From Ga0074130 sp964499485 (GTDB taxonomy: Bacteria > Pseudomonadota > Gammaproteobacteria > Burkholderiales > Rhodocyclaceae), in NCBI GenBank assembly GCA_964499485.1, contig CAZCLF010000016.1, positions 1 through 50,979 of the forward strand: a stretch of DNA of 50,979 nucleotides. The letters run 5' to 3'. Positions 1 to 9,437 of this stretch are shown here, piece by piece. Both the position numbers and the translations under genes were made by a program. The notes beneath the pieces were generated by a model. That model saw nothing but the letters and a program-made list of their open reading frames with translations. It was not told where the DNA came from and did no database searches. Within the stretch, counting starts at the first letter, position 1, and every line of letters begins with the position of its first letter.

Positions 1-2431
1 GGAGGCTGCGACAGGCATTGACCATCTCTTTAAGCTGGGCCATCCAAGCTTCAGCAGCGGGGTCGATCTTTTCTGGCTGCGCTTGCGGGTAGCGTTGCAG
101 CATGATGGACTGACCGTCGGTCTTGATGCCTGTCATTGGGGCAACGGTTTGCCATAGCTCTTCGGTGATGAAAGGAATCAGCGGGTGAGCTAGACGGAGG
201 ATGGTTTCCAGCACGCGCAGTAGGGTGCGGCGGGTGCCGCGCTGGGTTGCTTCGTTACCGGTCTGGATCTGCACCTTGGCGAGCTCCAGATACCAGTCGC
301 AGTACTGATCCCACACAAACTCATAGACGGTCTTGGCGAGCAGGTCGAAGCGATAGTCAGCAAAATGCTGCGCTGCTTCGGCCTCGACACGCTGCAATTC
401 CGACACGATCCAACGGTCGGCTTGTGAGAAGTGGTGGTAACCATCCGGCGCGCAATCGCCAGGCGCGCAGGGGCCGGGCTTGCCGAATCCGCAGTCTTGC
501 CCTTCGCAATTCATCAGCACAAAGCGCGTGGCGTTCCACAGCTTGTTGCAGAAGTTGCGATAGCCCTCGCAGCGTTCCATGTCGAACTTAATGTCACGCC
601 CCGGCGACGCCAGCGAGAGGAAGGTGAAACGCAGTGCATCGGTGCCAACACCGCTAATTCCTTCCGGGAACTCCTTGCGCGTGCGCTTCTCGATTTTGGC
701 CGCATCCTTGGGGTTCATCAGACCCGTGGTGCGCTTAGTCACCAGATCGTCAATCCCGATACCGTCGATGAGGTCGATGGGGTCAAGTACGTTGCCCTTG
801 GACTTCGACATCTTCTGGCCTTCCGCATCGCGGATCAGGCCGTGCACATACACATGCTTGAAGGGAATCTTGCCGGTGATGTGCTTGGTCATCATGACCA
901 TGCGCGCCACCCAGAAGAAGATGATATCGAAGCCTGTAACGAGTACGGTCGACGGGAGGTAGAGGTCGAGCGCCGGGTTGCTCTTGGCCGGCCATTCCGG
1001 TGTCCAGTCCAATGTCGAGAACGGCCACAGGGCGGATGAGTACCAAGTGTCGAGCACATCGTCATCGCGCTTGAGTGCGCCGGTGTAACCATCCTTAGCT
1101 GCTTGTGCTTTAGCGTCGGCTTCGTCATGGGCGACATAGACCTTGCCGTCGTCCGAGTACCACGCCGGGATTTGATGACCCCACCACAGCTGACGGGAGA
1201 TACACCAGTCTTGGATGTTGTTCAGCCACTGGTTATAGGTGTTCACCCAGTTTTCTGGATAGAACTTGATCTCACCGGAGGCAACCACATCGAGCGCCTT
1301 CTGCGTGATGCTCTTGCCATCCGCACCCGGCTTGCTCATGGCGACAAACCACTGGTCGGTAAGCATCGGCTCAATCACGACATTGGTACGGTCACCGCGC
1401 GGCACCTTGAGCTTGTGCTTATCGATCTTGACCAACAGTTCGGCGGCCTCAAGGTCAGCCACGATTTGCTTACGTGCGGCGAAGCGATCAAGGCCGCGAT
1501 ACTGTTCTGGGGCTTCGTCGTTGATCTTGGCATCTAGCGTCAGGATGCAGATCATCGGCAGCTTGTGGCGCTGACCCACAGCGTAGTCGTTGAAGTCGTG
1601 CGCAGGCGTGACCTTGACCACGCCAGTGCCGAACTCGCGGTCAACGTAGTCGTCGGCAATGATCGGAATCTCACGGTTGCATAGTGGCAGCTTGACGGTC
1701 TTGCCGATCAGGTGCGCGTAGCGATCGTCTTCCGGATGCACCATGACGGCGGTGTCGCCGAGCATGGTTTCTGGGCGGGTGGTGGCAACCACCAGCGAGT
1801 CCGAGCCATCCGCCAGTGGGTAGCGGATGTGCCACAGCGAACCATCTTCTTCCTCAGAGACCACTTCGAGGTCGGAGACGGCCGTGTGCAGCACTGGGTC
1901 CCAATTGACCAAGCGCTTGCCGCGATAGATCAGGCCTTCGTTATACAAACGCACGAAGGTTTCAGTCACGATCTTGGACAGGCCCGCATCCATGGTGAAG
2001 CGTTCGCGCGACCAGTCAGGGCTGGTGCCGAGGCGGCGCATCTGCTTGGTGATGGCGTTACCAGAGTACTCCTTCCACTCCCATACTTTCTCGACAAACT
2101 TCTCTCGGCCGAGGTCATGGCGCGAGATGCCTTGTGCGTCGAGCTGGCGCTCAACCACGATTTGGGTGGCGATACCGGCATGGTCGGTGCCAGGTTGCCA
2201 GAGCGTGTTGTCACCACGCATGCGGTGGTAGCGCGTCAGGGCATCCATGATGCTCTGGTTGAAGCCGTGGCCCATGTGCAGCGTGCCGGTGACGTTCGGC
2301 GGCGGCAGCAGGATGCAGAAGGCGTTTTGATTGTCGGTATCCAGCCCAGCCTTGAAGTGGCCAGACGATTCCCAAAGGGGGTACCACCGGCGCTCAATGT
2401 CGGCCGGTTCGAAGCTCTTGGCGAGTTCCAT
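1..2431 (-). CDS. valS: valyl-tRNA synthetase, 3' end outside window
   Basis: Cytoplasmic class I aminoacyl-tRNA synthetase that charges tRNA-Val and edits misactivated threonine. About 810 codons are present; family members are about 950 residues, so most of the C-terminal arm is beyond the left edge. The ATG at 2431 opens the reading frame MELAKSFEPADIERRW, typical of the family. The HIGH-type signature reads HMGH at residues 52-55 after PPPNVTG, and the KMSKS signature is at about residue 540. The anticodon-binding domain begins near residue 610. The gene is downstream of holC and a small gene on the same strand, but a 68-bp gap with a TATAAT box suggests an extra promoter of its own. The identification is secure. 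Confidence 0.97.
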   Translation of the reverse strand, partial: MELAKSFEPADIERRWYPLWESSGHFKAGLDTDNQNAFCILLPPPNVTGTLHMGHGFNQSIMDALTRYHRMRGDNTLWQPGTDHAGIATQIVVERQLDAQGISRHDLGREKFVEKVWEWKEYSGNAITKQMRRLGTSPDWSRERFTMDAGLSKIVTETFVRLYNEGLIYRGKRLVNWDPVLHTAVSDLEVVSEEEDGSLWHIRYPLADGSDSLVVATTRPETMLGDTAVMVHPEDDRYAHLIGKTVKLPLCNREIPIIADDYVDREFGTGVVKVTPAHDFNDYAVGQRHKLPMICILTLDAKINDEAPEQYRGLDRFAARKQIVADLEAAELLVKIDKHKLKVPRGDRTNVVIEPMLTDQWFVAMSKPGADGKSITQKALDVVASGEIKFYPENWVNTYNQWLNNIQDWCISRQLWWGHQIPAWYSDDGKVYVAHDEADAKAQAAKDGYTGALKRDDDVLDTWYSSALWPFSTLDWTPEWPAKSNPALDLYLPSTVLVTGFDIIFFWVARMVMMTKHITGKIPFKHVYVHGLIRDAEGQKMSKSKGNVLDPIDLIDGIGIDDLVTKRTTGLMNPKDAAKIEKRTRKEFPEGISGVGTDALRFTFLSLASPGRDIKFDMERCEGYRNFCNKLWNATRFVLMNCEGQDCGFGKPGPCAPGDCAPDGYHHFSQADRWIVSELQRVEAEAAQHFADYRFDLLAKTVYEFVWDQYCDWYLELAKVQIQTGNEATQRGTRRTLLRVLETILRLAHPLIPFITEELWQTVAPMTGIKTDGQSIMLQRYPQAQPEKIDPAAEAWMAQLKEMVNACRSL

Positions 2432-2469
2432 GATTTACAGCGGAAATGAAAAAGAGGGGGAAGCCCTGA

Positions 2470-2475
2470 ATTATA
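2470..2475 (-). promoter_or_regulatory. possible -10 box ahead of valS
   Basis: Reading leftward, a perfect TATAAT lies 39 bases before the valS start, in the gap after the small upstream gene. No good -35 hexamer stands 16-18 bases upstream, so this is a partial promoter match only. It would let valS be expressed apart from pepA-holC. Confidence 0.35.
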
Positions 2476-2499
2476 CGGGAGGCAGGCATTGCCTAGCCG

Positions 2500-2931
2500 T
2501 TACTTGTCTTGCTTGAATAGTGGCTGCTGGTCGAACATCGGCCGGGTCAGCAGCTCAGCGCGCAAGCGGGCCGCCAACTCAACCTTGAGCTGTTCAGCCA
2601 CGCTTTCTAACGCTTGCGAGAGAGCGTGCGGCAACTGGGTAGCAATCCAGCGCTCTAGGGCTCGAGCCAGTTCCGCCTCATTGGCGCCAACAGCTTCGCC
2701 AATTGCAGCATGGATGCGTGCCCGCACTTCATCTTCGGCCAGGCGCGATGCATTGGCGATCAGGTGGTCGGTTTCAACGACTTCCGTCAGTACTGGCACA
2801 TCGCCAAGGTCGGCTGGGCTGCTGGTTGCTACCGGGTCAGCACCGGCAACAAACACACGGCGATGACGGCGCATTAGGGCGTCAGCCTGCTGCAGCAAGG
2901 GCGTGGCTTGATCTTGGTTCGGTTCGCTCAT
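2500..2931 (-). CDS. small conserved protein between holC and valS, function unknown
   Basis: A 143-residue, hydrophilic, mostly helical protein with no signal peptide or membrane segment. I do not recognise a named domain. Residues 1-35 are charged and the C-terminal half is rich in Ala, Leu and Glu, with a coiled-coil look. The start codon overlaps the holC stop as ATGA (2928-2931), so the two are probably translationally coupled. Small proteins at this position between holC and valS are familiar in betaproteobacteria, from memory, but have no proven role. Its place in a pepA-holC-valS operon says only that it is co-expressed with housekeeping genes. Confidence 0.8.
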   Translation of the reverse strand: MSEPNQDQATPLLQQADALMRRHRRVFVAGADPVATSSPADLGDVPVLTEVVETDHLIANASRLAEDEVRARIHAAIGEAVGANEAELARALERWIATQLPHALSQALESVAEQLKVELAARLRAELLTRPMFDQQPLFKQDK

Positions 2932-3365
2932 GCGCTTTCGCTCCCGATGTCTTTGAACTGTACGTCGTAGCCGCGCTCACGGTAAAAGCGCACGCGCTCG
3001 CGGCCGCTGTTGCGGATGTCGTCTTCCTGACTGACCACTTCGACCAGACTTTCAAAGCGCGCAAAACCCGGCGGCAATTCATTGCTGAGGTTGAGCAGAC
3101 GTTGGTCTTGGATGCTGCGTTCCAGCTCTTCCTCGTTGCGCGCAATCAGAATCGGTGTCTCGGCCACCAGTGGCGAGTCACCCATGCAGTGCGGGATAAA
3201 ACCTGTCGAATTCTGCGCCCACAGCATCTGGTCGAGCTGCTCGGCCAGCGATGGGTCAGGGGCATACACCGTAATCGCCTTCTTCTGCGCCCATGCGCCC
3301 GCAATGAGGCGGGTGGCATAGGGCAGGCGGTCGTGCATGCCGTGGTAGAAAAAAATCTTCGTCAC
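2928..3365 (-). CDS. holC: DNA polymerase III chi subunit
   Basis: A 145-residue protein of the HolC family. Chi links the clamp loader (through psi) to single-strand DNA-binding protein at the replication fork. The N-terminus MTKIFFYHGM and the pattern RLIAGAWAQKKAITVYAPD match the Rossmann-like fold of the family; a central PILIARNEEE stretch and the end FYRERGYDV are also typical. Length is close to the family norm of about 147. It follows pepA after 7 bases and overlaps the next gene by 4, so it sits inside a tight operon. Confidence is high. Confidence 0.93.
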   Translation of the reverse strand: MTKIFFYHGMHDRLPYATRLIAGAWAQKKAITVYAPDPSLAEQLDQMLWAQNSTGFIPHCMGDSPLVAETPILIARNEEELERSIQDQRLLNLSNELPPGFARFESLVEVVSQEDDIRNSGRERVRFYRERGYDVQFKDIGSESA

Positions 3366-3372
3366 ACTAAAC

Positions 3373-4866
<1,494 letters not shown>

Positions 4867-4902
4867 GCGCTTCTCCATGTTTTTCGGCGTGGATTCTGCG
4901 TG

Positions 4903-4921
4903 ATCTGGTCAATGACCAGAT
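4903..4921. promoter_or_regulatory. perfect 19-bp palindrome in the pepA/lptF intergenic region (possible operator)
   Basis: ATCTGGTCAATGACCAGAT is a perfect inverted repeat with 9-base arms around a central A. It lies 37 bases before pepA and about 160 bases before lptF. It has no T-run on either side, so it is not a terminator. The TGGT...ACCA halves resemble sites of FadR/GntR-type regulators, but spacing differs from the well-known members, so no regulator is assigned. Confidence 0.55.
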
Positions 4922-5081
4922 TTTCCAAGTCCATCGCACCGACAAGTCTGTTGATGCTGTTTCAGTCGCCGTCGCTAGGGTTTTCCTGGCGCTCAGCTGG
5001 GCTGGCATTTTTAGGTAAAAGTTAAAAAATACCGCCTCTCGTTCGATTATCCCGATTTTTCGCCGAAAAGACAAAGCAACG

Positions 5082-6179
5082 ATGATTTACCAACGCGCTG
5101 CCCAGCGCGAATTTGCCCAGACTGCCGTAGCGGTCTTTGTGGCCCTGTTTTCGATCCTGCTGACGACGCAGCTGATCCGGCTGCTCGGCCAGGCAGCGGG
5201 CGGGCGCGTCGTGCCCGAGGCAGTGATGGCGCTCTTGGGCTTCGGTGCGCTCGGCTATCTGCCAGTGTTGTTGTCGCTCACCCTGTTTATTTCGGTCCTG
5301 ATGACGCTGTCACGCTTTTATCGTGATTCCGAAATGGTCGTCTGGTTCTCCAGCGGCCTCTCACTGCGCGATTGGATGCGCCCCGTCCTTAAATTCGCGC
5401 TGCCCATCGTCAGTGTGATTTTGGCGCTGTCATTGTTTTTGGCTCCTTGGGCGCAATTCAAGAGCAACGAATACCGCCAGCGTATGGATCAGCGTGACGA
5501 TCTGTCGCGCATGTCGCCCGGTGCTTTTAAAGAATCCTCCTCCGGCGAGCGTGTCTTCTTTGTCGAGGGCGTAGATGGAGCAGACAGTAAGCAAGACGGG
5601 CGCGTACGCAATATTTTCATCAGCTCCATGCAGCATGGCCGTCTGGGTGTGATGGCTGCTGCCGAAGGGCATTCCGAGCAGCATCCGAACGGCGATCGAT
5701 TCATTGTGCTGGAAAACGGCCGCCGCTATGAGGGTATGCCGGGCTCGCCCGAATACCGCATCATGGAATTCGAACGCTACGCCATTCGCACTGAAACGCG
5801 TGAGACGCGAGGTGTGGATGTGTCACCGCGCAGCCTCCCATTACGGGCTTTGCTGGATGATCCAAACGGCTCCAATATGGGTGAGTTATTGTGGCGAATC
5901 GGTGTGCCGCTCTCAGCCCTGATGCTGGCCATGCTTGCAATACCCTTGGCGTTTGTTAACCCGCGTGCCGGCCGGACTAACAACCTGATTTTTGCGGTGC
6001 TGACCTTCATGATTTATAGCAATCTGATTAGTCTGAGTCAGGCTTGGGTTGCGCGCGGCAAGCTGCCTTTTGAGGTTGGCGTTTGGGCGGTGCACGCCCT
6101 GATGTTCATGCTGTTACTGGCCCTGTTCTGGCGCCGCTCATCCTTGTTCTCGTGGGGGCGTTTGTGGCGCAAATCCTGA
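5082..6179 (+). CDS. lptF: LPS export ABC transporter permease LptF
   Basis: A 365-residue inner membrane protein of the LptF/LptG family. With LptG and the ATPase LptB it pulls lipopolysaccharide from the inner membrane and pushes it onto the periplasmic bridge. The sequence shows the usual plan: membrane segments at about 15-35, 55-75 and 98-122, a soluble beta-jellyroll periplasmic domain at about 125-260, and three segments from about 275 to the end. The GTNNLIFAV-like stretch near 310 is typical. The start gives MIYQRAAQREF, as expected for the family. lptG begins before its stop codon. It is divergent from pepA. Confidence 0.93.
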   Translation: MIYQRAAQREFAQTAVAVFVALFSILLTTQLIRLLGQAAGGRVVPEAVMALLGFGALGYLPVLLSLTLFISVLMTLSRFYRDSEMVVWFSSGLSLRDWMRPVLKFALPIVSVILALSLFLAPWAQFKSNEYRQRMDQRDDLSRMSPGAFKESSSGERVFFVEGVDGADSKQDGRVRNIFISSMQHGRLGVMAAAEGHSEQHPNGDRFIVLENGRRYEGMPGSPEYRIMEFERYAIRTETRETRGVDVSPRSLPLRALLDDPNGSNMGELLWRIGVPLSALMLAMLAIPLAFVNPRAGRTNNLIFAVLTFMIYSNLISLSQAWVARGKLPFEVGVWAVHALMFMLLLALFWRRSSLFSWGRLWRKS

Positions 6180-7249
6180 AAACCTACGAGCGTTACATCG
6201 CCCGCGAGGTCTATGCCGCGACGGCCTTGGTGCTGGCCGCGTTTCTGATGCTCTTTTCCTTCTTCGACCTCATTTATGAGTTCGAGTCGATTGGTAAGGG
6301 CGGCTACCAGCTGCAACATGCGGTGGGCTTTGTCTTGTTATCGGTACCAGGGCGGAGCTATGAGCTGCTGCCGATTGCGGTACTGATTGGCGCCTTGTAC
6401 GCGCTGACGCAGCTGGCACGGCATTCAGAAATTACCGTTTTGCGCGCCTCGGGGGCTGCCACTCGAGACTTTGTGGTCACTCTGCTCAAGATCGGTTCCC
6501 TGTTCGTCGTGCTGACCTTCCTCATTGGCGAGGTGATCGTCCCACCAGCTGAACGCGCCGCCCAGCAGCTTCGTTTGAGCACCATGAGCAATCTGGTGGC
6601 GCAGGAGTTTCGTACCGGCCTGTGGGTGAAGGACGATAAGGCTTTTGTGAATGCCGCTGAAGTAACGCCAGAGGCAGGTTTGCGCCGGGTGCGCGTGTAT
6701 CAGTTCGACCAACGCTTTCAGCTGAAAACCATTGAAGAGGCTGAAACCGGTGAGTTCCGCGCCCCAGACCAATGGGTGCTGCGTAACGTCGTGCAGACGC
6801 GCTTCAACGGCGATAGCGCGACCATCGTGCGCATGCCTGAGCTGATCTGGACGTCTGGTCTCAGCCCGGACATTTTGTCTGTGCTATTGGTGAATCCAGA
6901 GCGGATGTCGATTGACCGACTCTACCGCTACATCGGGCATCTGAGTGCGAATCAGCAAAAGACAGATCGCTATCAGATTGCACTGTGGAAGAAGTTGATT
7001 TACCCCTTGGCCTGCTTGGTGATGTTGGTGCTCGCCTTGCCATTCGCCTATCTGCAGGACCGCATGGGCGCAGTTAGCCTCAAGGTGTTTGCCGGCATCA
7101 TGCTGGGCGTCTTGTTCAATATGTTGAACGGGCTGTTTTCAAGCCTTGGCATCATCAATCACTGGACCCCATTTGTCTCGGCAATCACGCCAAGCGTGAT
7201 TTTCGTGCTAACGGCAACCGCAATGCTGTGGTGGTCGGAGCGTAGATAA
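6164..7249 (+). CDS. lptG: LPS export ABC transporter permease LptG
   Basis: A 361-residue partner of LptF with the same fold: N-terminal membrane segment ending in FFDLIYEFESIGKG, two more segments to about residue 120, a periplasmic jellyroll domain, then three C-terminal segments containing PFAYLQDRMGAVSLKVFAGI. I place the start at the GTG at 6164, which follows a GGGGG run by five bases and gives an N-terminus (ILKTYERYIAREV) like other LptG proteins. The frame stays open to a TTG at 6083, but that extension has no family counterpart. The gene overlaps lptF by 16 bases, implying coupled translation of the two permeases in equal amounts. Confidence 0.92.
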   Translation: MAQILKTYERYIAREVYAATALVLAAFLMLFSFFDLIYEFESIGKGGYQLQHAVGFVLLSVPGRSYELLPIAVLIGALYALTQLARHSEITVLRASGAATRDFVVTLLKIGSLFVVLTFLIGEVIVPPAERAAQQLRLSTMSNLVAQEFRTGLWVKDDKAFVNAAEVTPEAGLRRVRVYQFDQRFQLKTIEEAETGEFRAPDQWVLRNVVQTRFNGDSATIVRMPELIWTSGLSPDILSVLLVNPERMSIDRLYRYIGHLSANQQKTDRYQIALWKKLIYPLACLVMLVLALPFAYLQDRMGAVSLKVFAGIMLGVLFNMLNGLFSSLGIINHWTPFVSAITPSVIFVLTATAMLWWSERR

Positions 7250-7287
7250 GCTGGATGCCGCTGATTCAGTAGCGGTAGAGGTTTTGA

Positions 7288-7782
7288 TTAGACTTTGAAG
7301 ATGATCTTGGTGCCAGCCAAGCGGTCATGTAGAAACTGGCGTTCCCGATCAAAAAACGCCCACAGCAGGCAAACTGTTCCGCCCAGGTAGGGATACCAGC
7401 GGGGCAGATGCTGCGGCAATCCGGTTAGCAGGTGCTGTACGACATAAATCATCGCCAGCGGGATCGCCCAAGCAAAAATAAAGCGTGCAATTAGCTGCTC
7501 CAACTTCGGGTGGCTACCGTCACCGCTAACTACCTGCATTTTCCAGGTCTGCATGGCGAGTGTTTGCCCATGCTTGTGCCAGTACCAGACGAAATACACC
7601 CCAAGTACGCCGAAGAAGTTCAGGGCCAGCAGCCAGCTTGGCGCTGCGATACCGAAAGCCATGCCGAGTAACAAATGCGGCACCATAAAAGTGACAGATA
7701 GAACGCCTAGGAGTAACAGGCTTTCGTAAGCAATCCCGGCAATGCGGCGACGCAGGCCGGGAAGGTCAGGGTGTTGTGGCAC
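7288..7782 (-). CDS. RDD-family membrane protein
   Basis: A 164-residue inner membrane protein. An Arg/Asp pattern characteristic of RDD proteins is present: RRRIAG near residue 11 and HDRLAGTKIIF at the C-terminus. Four hydrophobic segments are visible (about 20-42, 48-70, 103-125, 130-146). The family has no single agreed role; some members act in sodium/proton exchange. It lies 17 bases after the DUF3106 gene on the same strand, so it is probably the last gene of the sigma factor operon. Its 3' end faces lptG across a 38-bp gap. Confidence 0.85.
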   Translation of the reverse strand: MPQHPDLPGLRRRIAGIAYESLLLLGVLSVTFMVPHLLLGMAFGIAAPSWLLALNFFGVLGVYFVWYWHKHGQTLAMQTWKMQVVSGDGSHPKLEQLIARFIFAWAIPLAMIYVVQHLLTGLPQHLPRWYPYLGGTVCLLWAFFDRERQFLHDRLAGTKIIFKV

Positions 7783-7799
7783 GGCGAGCGTTTGAAGAC

Positions 7800-8399
7800 T
7801 TAGGGTTGGGAGGGTGCAGCCTCTGTGGGCGGCACCGATTTTGGCGTCAGCGTACTGACGGGCGCGGGGGGTTGCTGAACGGGGGCAACAGGATAGCCAG
7901 GCTTTGCTACCTTAGCCGAGAGGACCGATGTCGCGCGTTTAGCTTTTTCATGGGCTTGCTTGCGCGCCTCTTCCTTTTGGCGCGCCGCCTCTTCTTGCAG
8001 ACGTTGCTTTTCTTCGTCAGGCAACTCTTGATAGCGCAGCCACTGTTCGCGGATATTGGCGCGTTGATCAGCGGGCGCGTTGCGCAACGCCTTGTATTTT
8101 TCTCTAGCCTGAATGCGCTGTTGCGGTGACAGGCGAGTCCATTCACGCATTTGGTATTGAATACGCGTTTGCTCTTCCGCCGTCATATGGGGATAACGGC
8201 CCGCAATGCCAACCCATTTCTTGCGGCGCACAGCGTCCATTTGATCCCACTCAGCAGCGAGCGGGGCAAGTATCTGCCGTTGTTGCGGACTTAGTTCATG
8301 CCATGCAGGCTGCTTGAGCATGGGAAGCTCATAGGCAGCCGCTGGCAGGGTAACTAAGACTCCGATTAGTCCGAGGATGGCGAGGAGGCGTTGACCCAT
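7800..8399 (-). CDS. DUF3106 exported protein
   Basis: A 199-residue protein with an N-terminal signal sequence (MGQRLLAILGLIGVLVTLPAAA, cut probably after Ala-22), so periplasmic. The mature part repeats the pattern LSPQQR / MTAEEQ / LPDEEK, with many Trp, Arg and Gln residues between residues 33 and 140, which matches DUF3106. The repeats recall LTxxQ proteins such as Spy/CpxP, which sense or chaperone misfolded envelope proteins, but that is an analogy. The C-terminal 60 residues are Lys/Ala then Pro/Thr-rich and low complexity. The coding region overlaps the upstream DUF3619 gene by 34 bases. Confidence 0.85.
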   Translation of the reverse strand: MGQRLLAILGLIGVLVTLPAAAYELPMLKQPAWHELSPQQRQILAPLAAEWDQMDAVRRKKWVGIAGRYPHMTAEEQTRIQYQMREWTRLSPQQRIQAREKYKALRNAPADQRANIREQWLRYQELPDEEKQRLQEEAARQKEEARKQAHEKAKRATSVLSAKVAKPGYPVAPVQQPPAPVSTLTPKSVPPTEAAPSQP

Positions 8400-8749
8400 A
8401 TCTGAAAACCGTCGTCCAGGTAGGCGTTGATGGGCAGCTCGTCTGAGAGCAGTGCGCTGTCCAATTCTTCGTTTTCGTCGGCCTGCATGAGGTCATCCAC
8501 ATACAGGGTGCCGGCGGCGCCAATAATCAGGGCGAAGGCAAGAATGGCAGGGATAAAGCTGGAACGGAAGAAATCAGCAGTCAGATGACCTAAGCCCGCA
8601 AGGCTGAGCATAGCCACCGGCTGGCGCTGGTGATCGAGTGCAGCCATGCGCGCCGCATGCAGGCGCGAGGCCAGCTTCGGGTCGAGATCGTCATTGCCAT
8701 GATCCAGGGCATGACTGATTTTCTGCGCAAATTTGAGTTCTTCGTTCAT
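8366..8749 (-). CDS. DUF3619 single-span membrane protein, possible anti-sigma factor
   Basis: A 127-residue protein. Residues 1-50 are cytoplasmic-looking, helical and charged (KISHALDHGNDDLDPKLASR), one membrane span is at about 60-85, and a short acidic outer segment follows. The start overlaps the stop of the sigma factor gene as ATGA (8746-8749). The layout of a small single-span protein translated with an ECF sigma factor is that of anti-sigma factors, and I infer this role; the zinc-binding HxxxCxxC motif of the ZAS class is absent. The family name DUF3619 is by recognition of pattern and position. Confidence 0.75.
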   Translation of the reverse strand: MNEELKFAQKISHALDHGNDDLDPKLASRLHAARMAALDHQRQPVAMLSLAGLGHLTADFFRSSFIPAILAFALIIGAAGTLYVDDLMQADENEELDSALLSDELPINAYLDDGFQIWVNASSPSSD

Positions 8750-9378
8750 AACTTTATCCCCCGTGCCGCGAGGGCACTTGCCAATGCATGGGTGGCGCGG
8801 GAGCAGTGGGTTTTAACGCTACCCTCTGAGCATCCCATCGCCAATGCCGTTTCGGCAATGTCCATGTCCTCCCAGTAACGCATGAGGAAGGCTTCGCGTT
8901 GACGTGGCGGTAGCTTTTCTATCTCTTTCTCAATTAAAGCAAGGACTTGGGACTGCTCGAGCTGCTTCTGCGGATTGACCCCTGTTTGTGACAGGTCTTC
9001 GACCTCAATGGTTTCCAGCGGATCGCTATCCTCGTCCCCTTCTGGCGTTAGCGCCGAAAATAGGGTGGTCCAGAGCGAACGAACCTTGCTGCGACGATAA
9101 AAGTCGCGAATGGTGTTCTGCAGGATACGCTGAAACAGCATCGGAAACTCCTCTGCTGGGCGATCACCGTATTTTTCGGCGAGCTTCATCATGGCGTCCT
9201 GAACGATGTCCAGCGCGGATTCTTCGTTGCGCACGGCATAAAGCGCCTGTTTGAAGGCGCGTCGTTCGACTCCGGCCAGGAAGTCCGAAAGTTGGTTACG
9301 TGAAGCCAGGGGAGGGTCCTTGTCCTTGTTGTAGTAGGGAAAACCAGTCGCAAAATGCCAAAAGACCTTGACCAGCAA
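8746..9378 (-). CDS. RNA polymerase sigma factor, ECF-like (sigma-70 family)
   Basis: Region 2 is visible as RAFKQALYAVRNEESALDIV and DAMMKLAEKYGD, then FQRILQNTIRDFYRR; region 4 is LPPRQREAFLMRYWEDMDIA followed by a helix-turn-helix (ALAMGCSEGSVKTHCSRA). About 30 acidic residues link the two. The frame opens at a TTG at 9378, but the family N-terminus is MASRxxLSDFL, which would start at a CTG at 9309 preceded by AAGGAC at seven bases. That would give 187 residues instead of 210, so the start is uncertain. The gene is divergent from ilvI and is the first gene of a likely four-gene operon with DUF3619, DUF3106 and RDD proteins. Confidence 0.9.
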   Translation of the reverse strand: MLVKVFWHFATGFPYYNKDKDPPLASRNQLSDFLAGVERRAFKQALYAVRNEESALDIVQDAMMKLAEKYGDRPAEEFPMLFQRILQNTIRDFYRRSKVRSLWTTLFSALTPEGDEDSDPLETIEVEDLSQTGVNPQKQLEQSQVLALIEKEIEKLPPRQREAFLMRYWEDMDIAETALAMGCSEGSVKTHCSRATHALASALAARGIKL

Positions 9379-9437
9379 GTGCGTCTCGGTTTAATGTTAC
9401 CGGTTTCCCGGAACAAACACCCCTAGGCGGAAATGCG

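Noticed and set aside
1712..2449. Plus-strand open frame antisense to valS
   Set aside because: Lies wholly within valS, which has all synthetase motifs; the plus-strand translation resembles no family.
7250..7287. Weak hairpin CCGCT/AGCGG between lptG and the RDD gene
   Set aside because: Only five base pairs and no proper T-run, so too weak to call.
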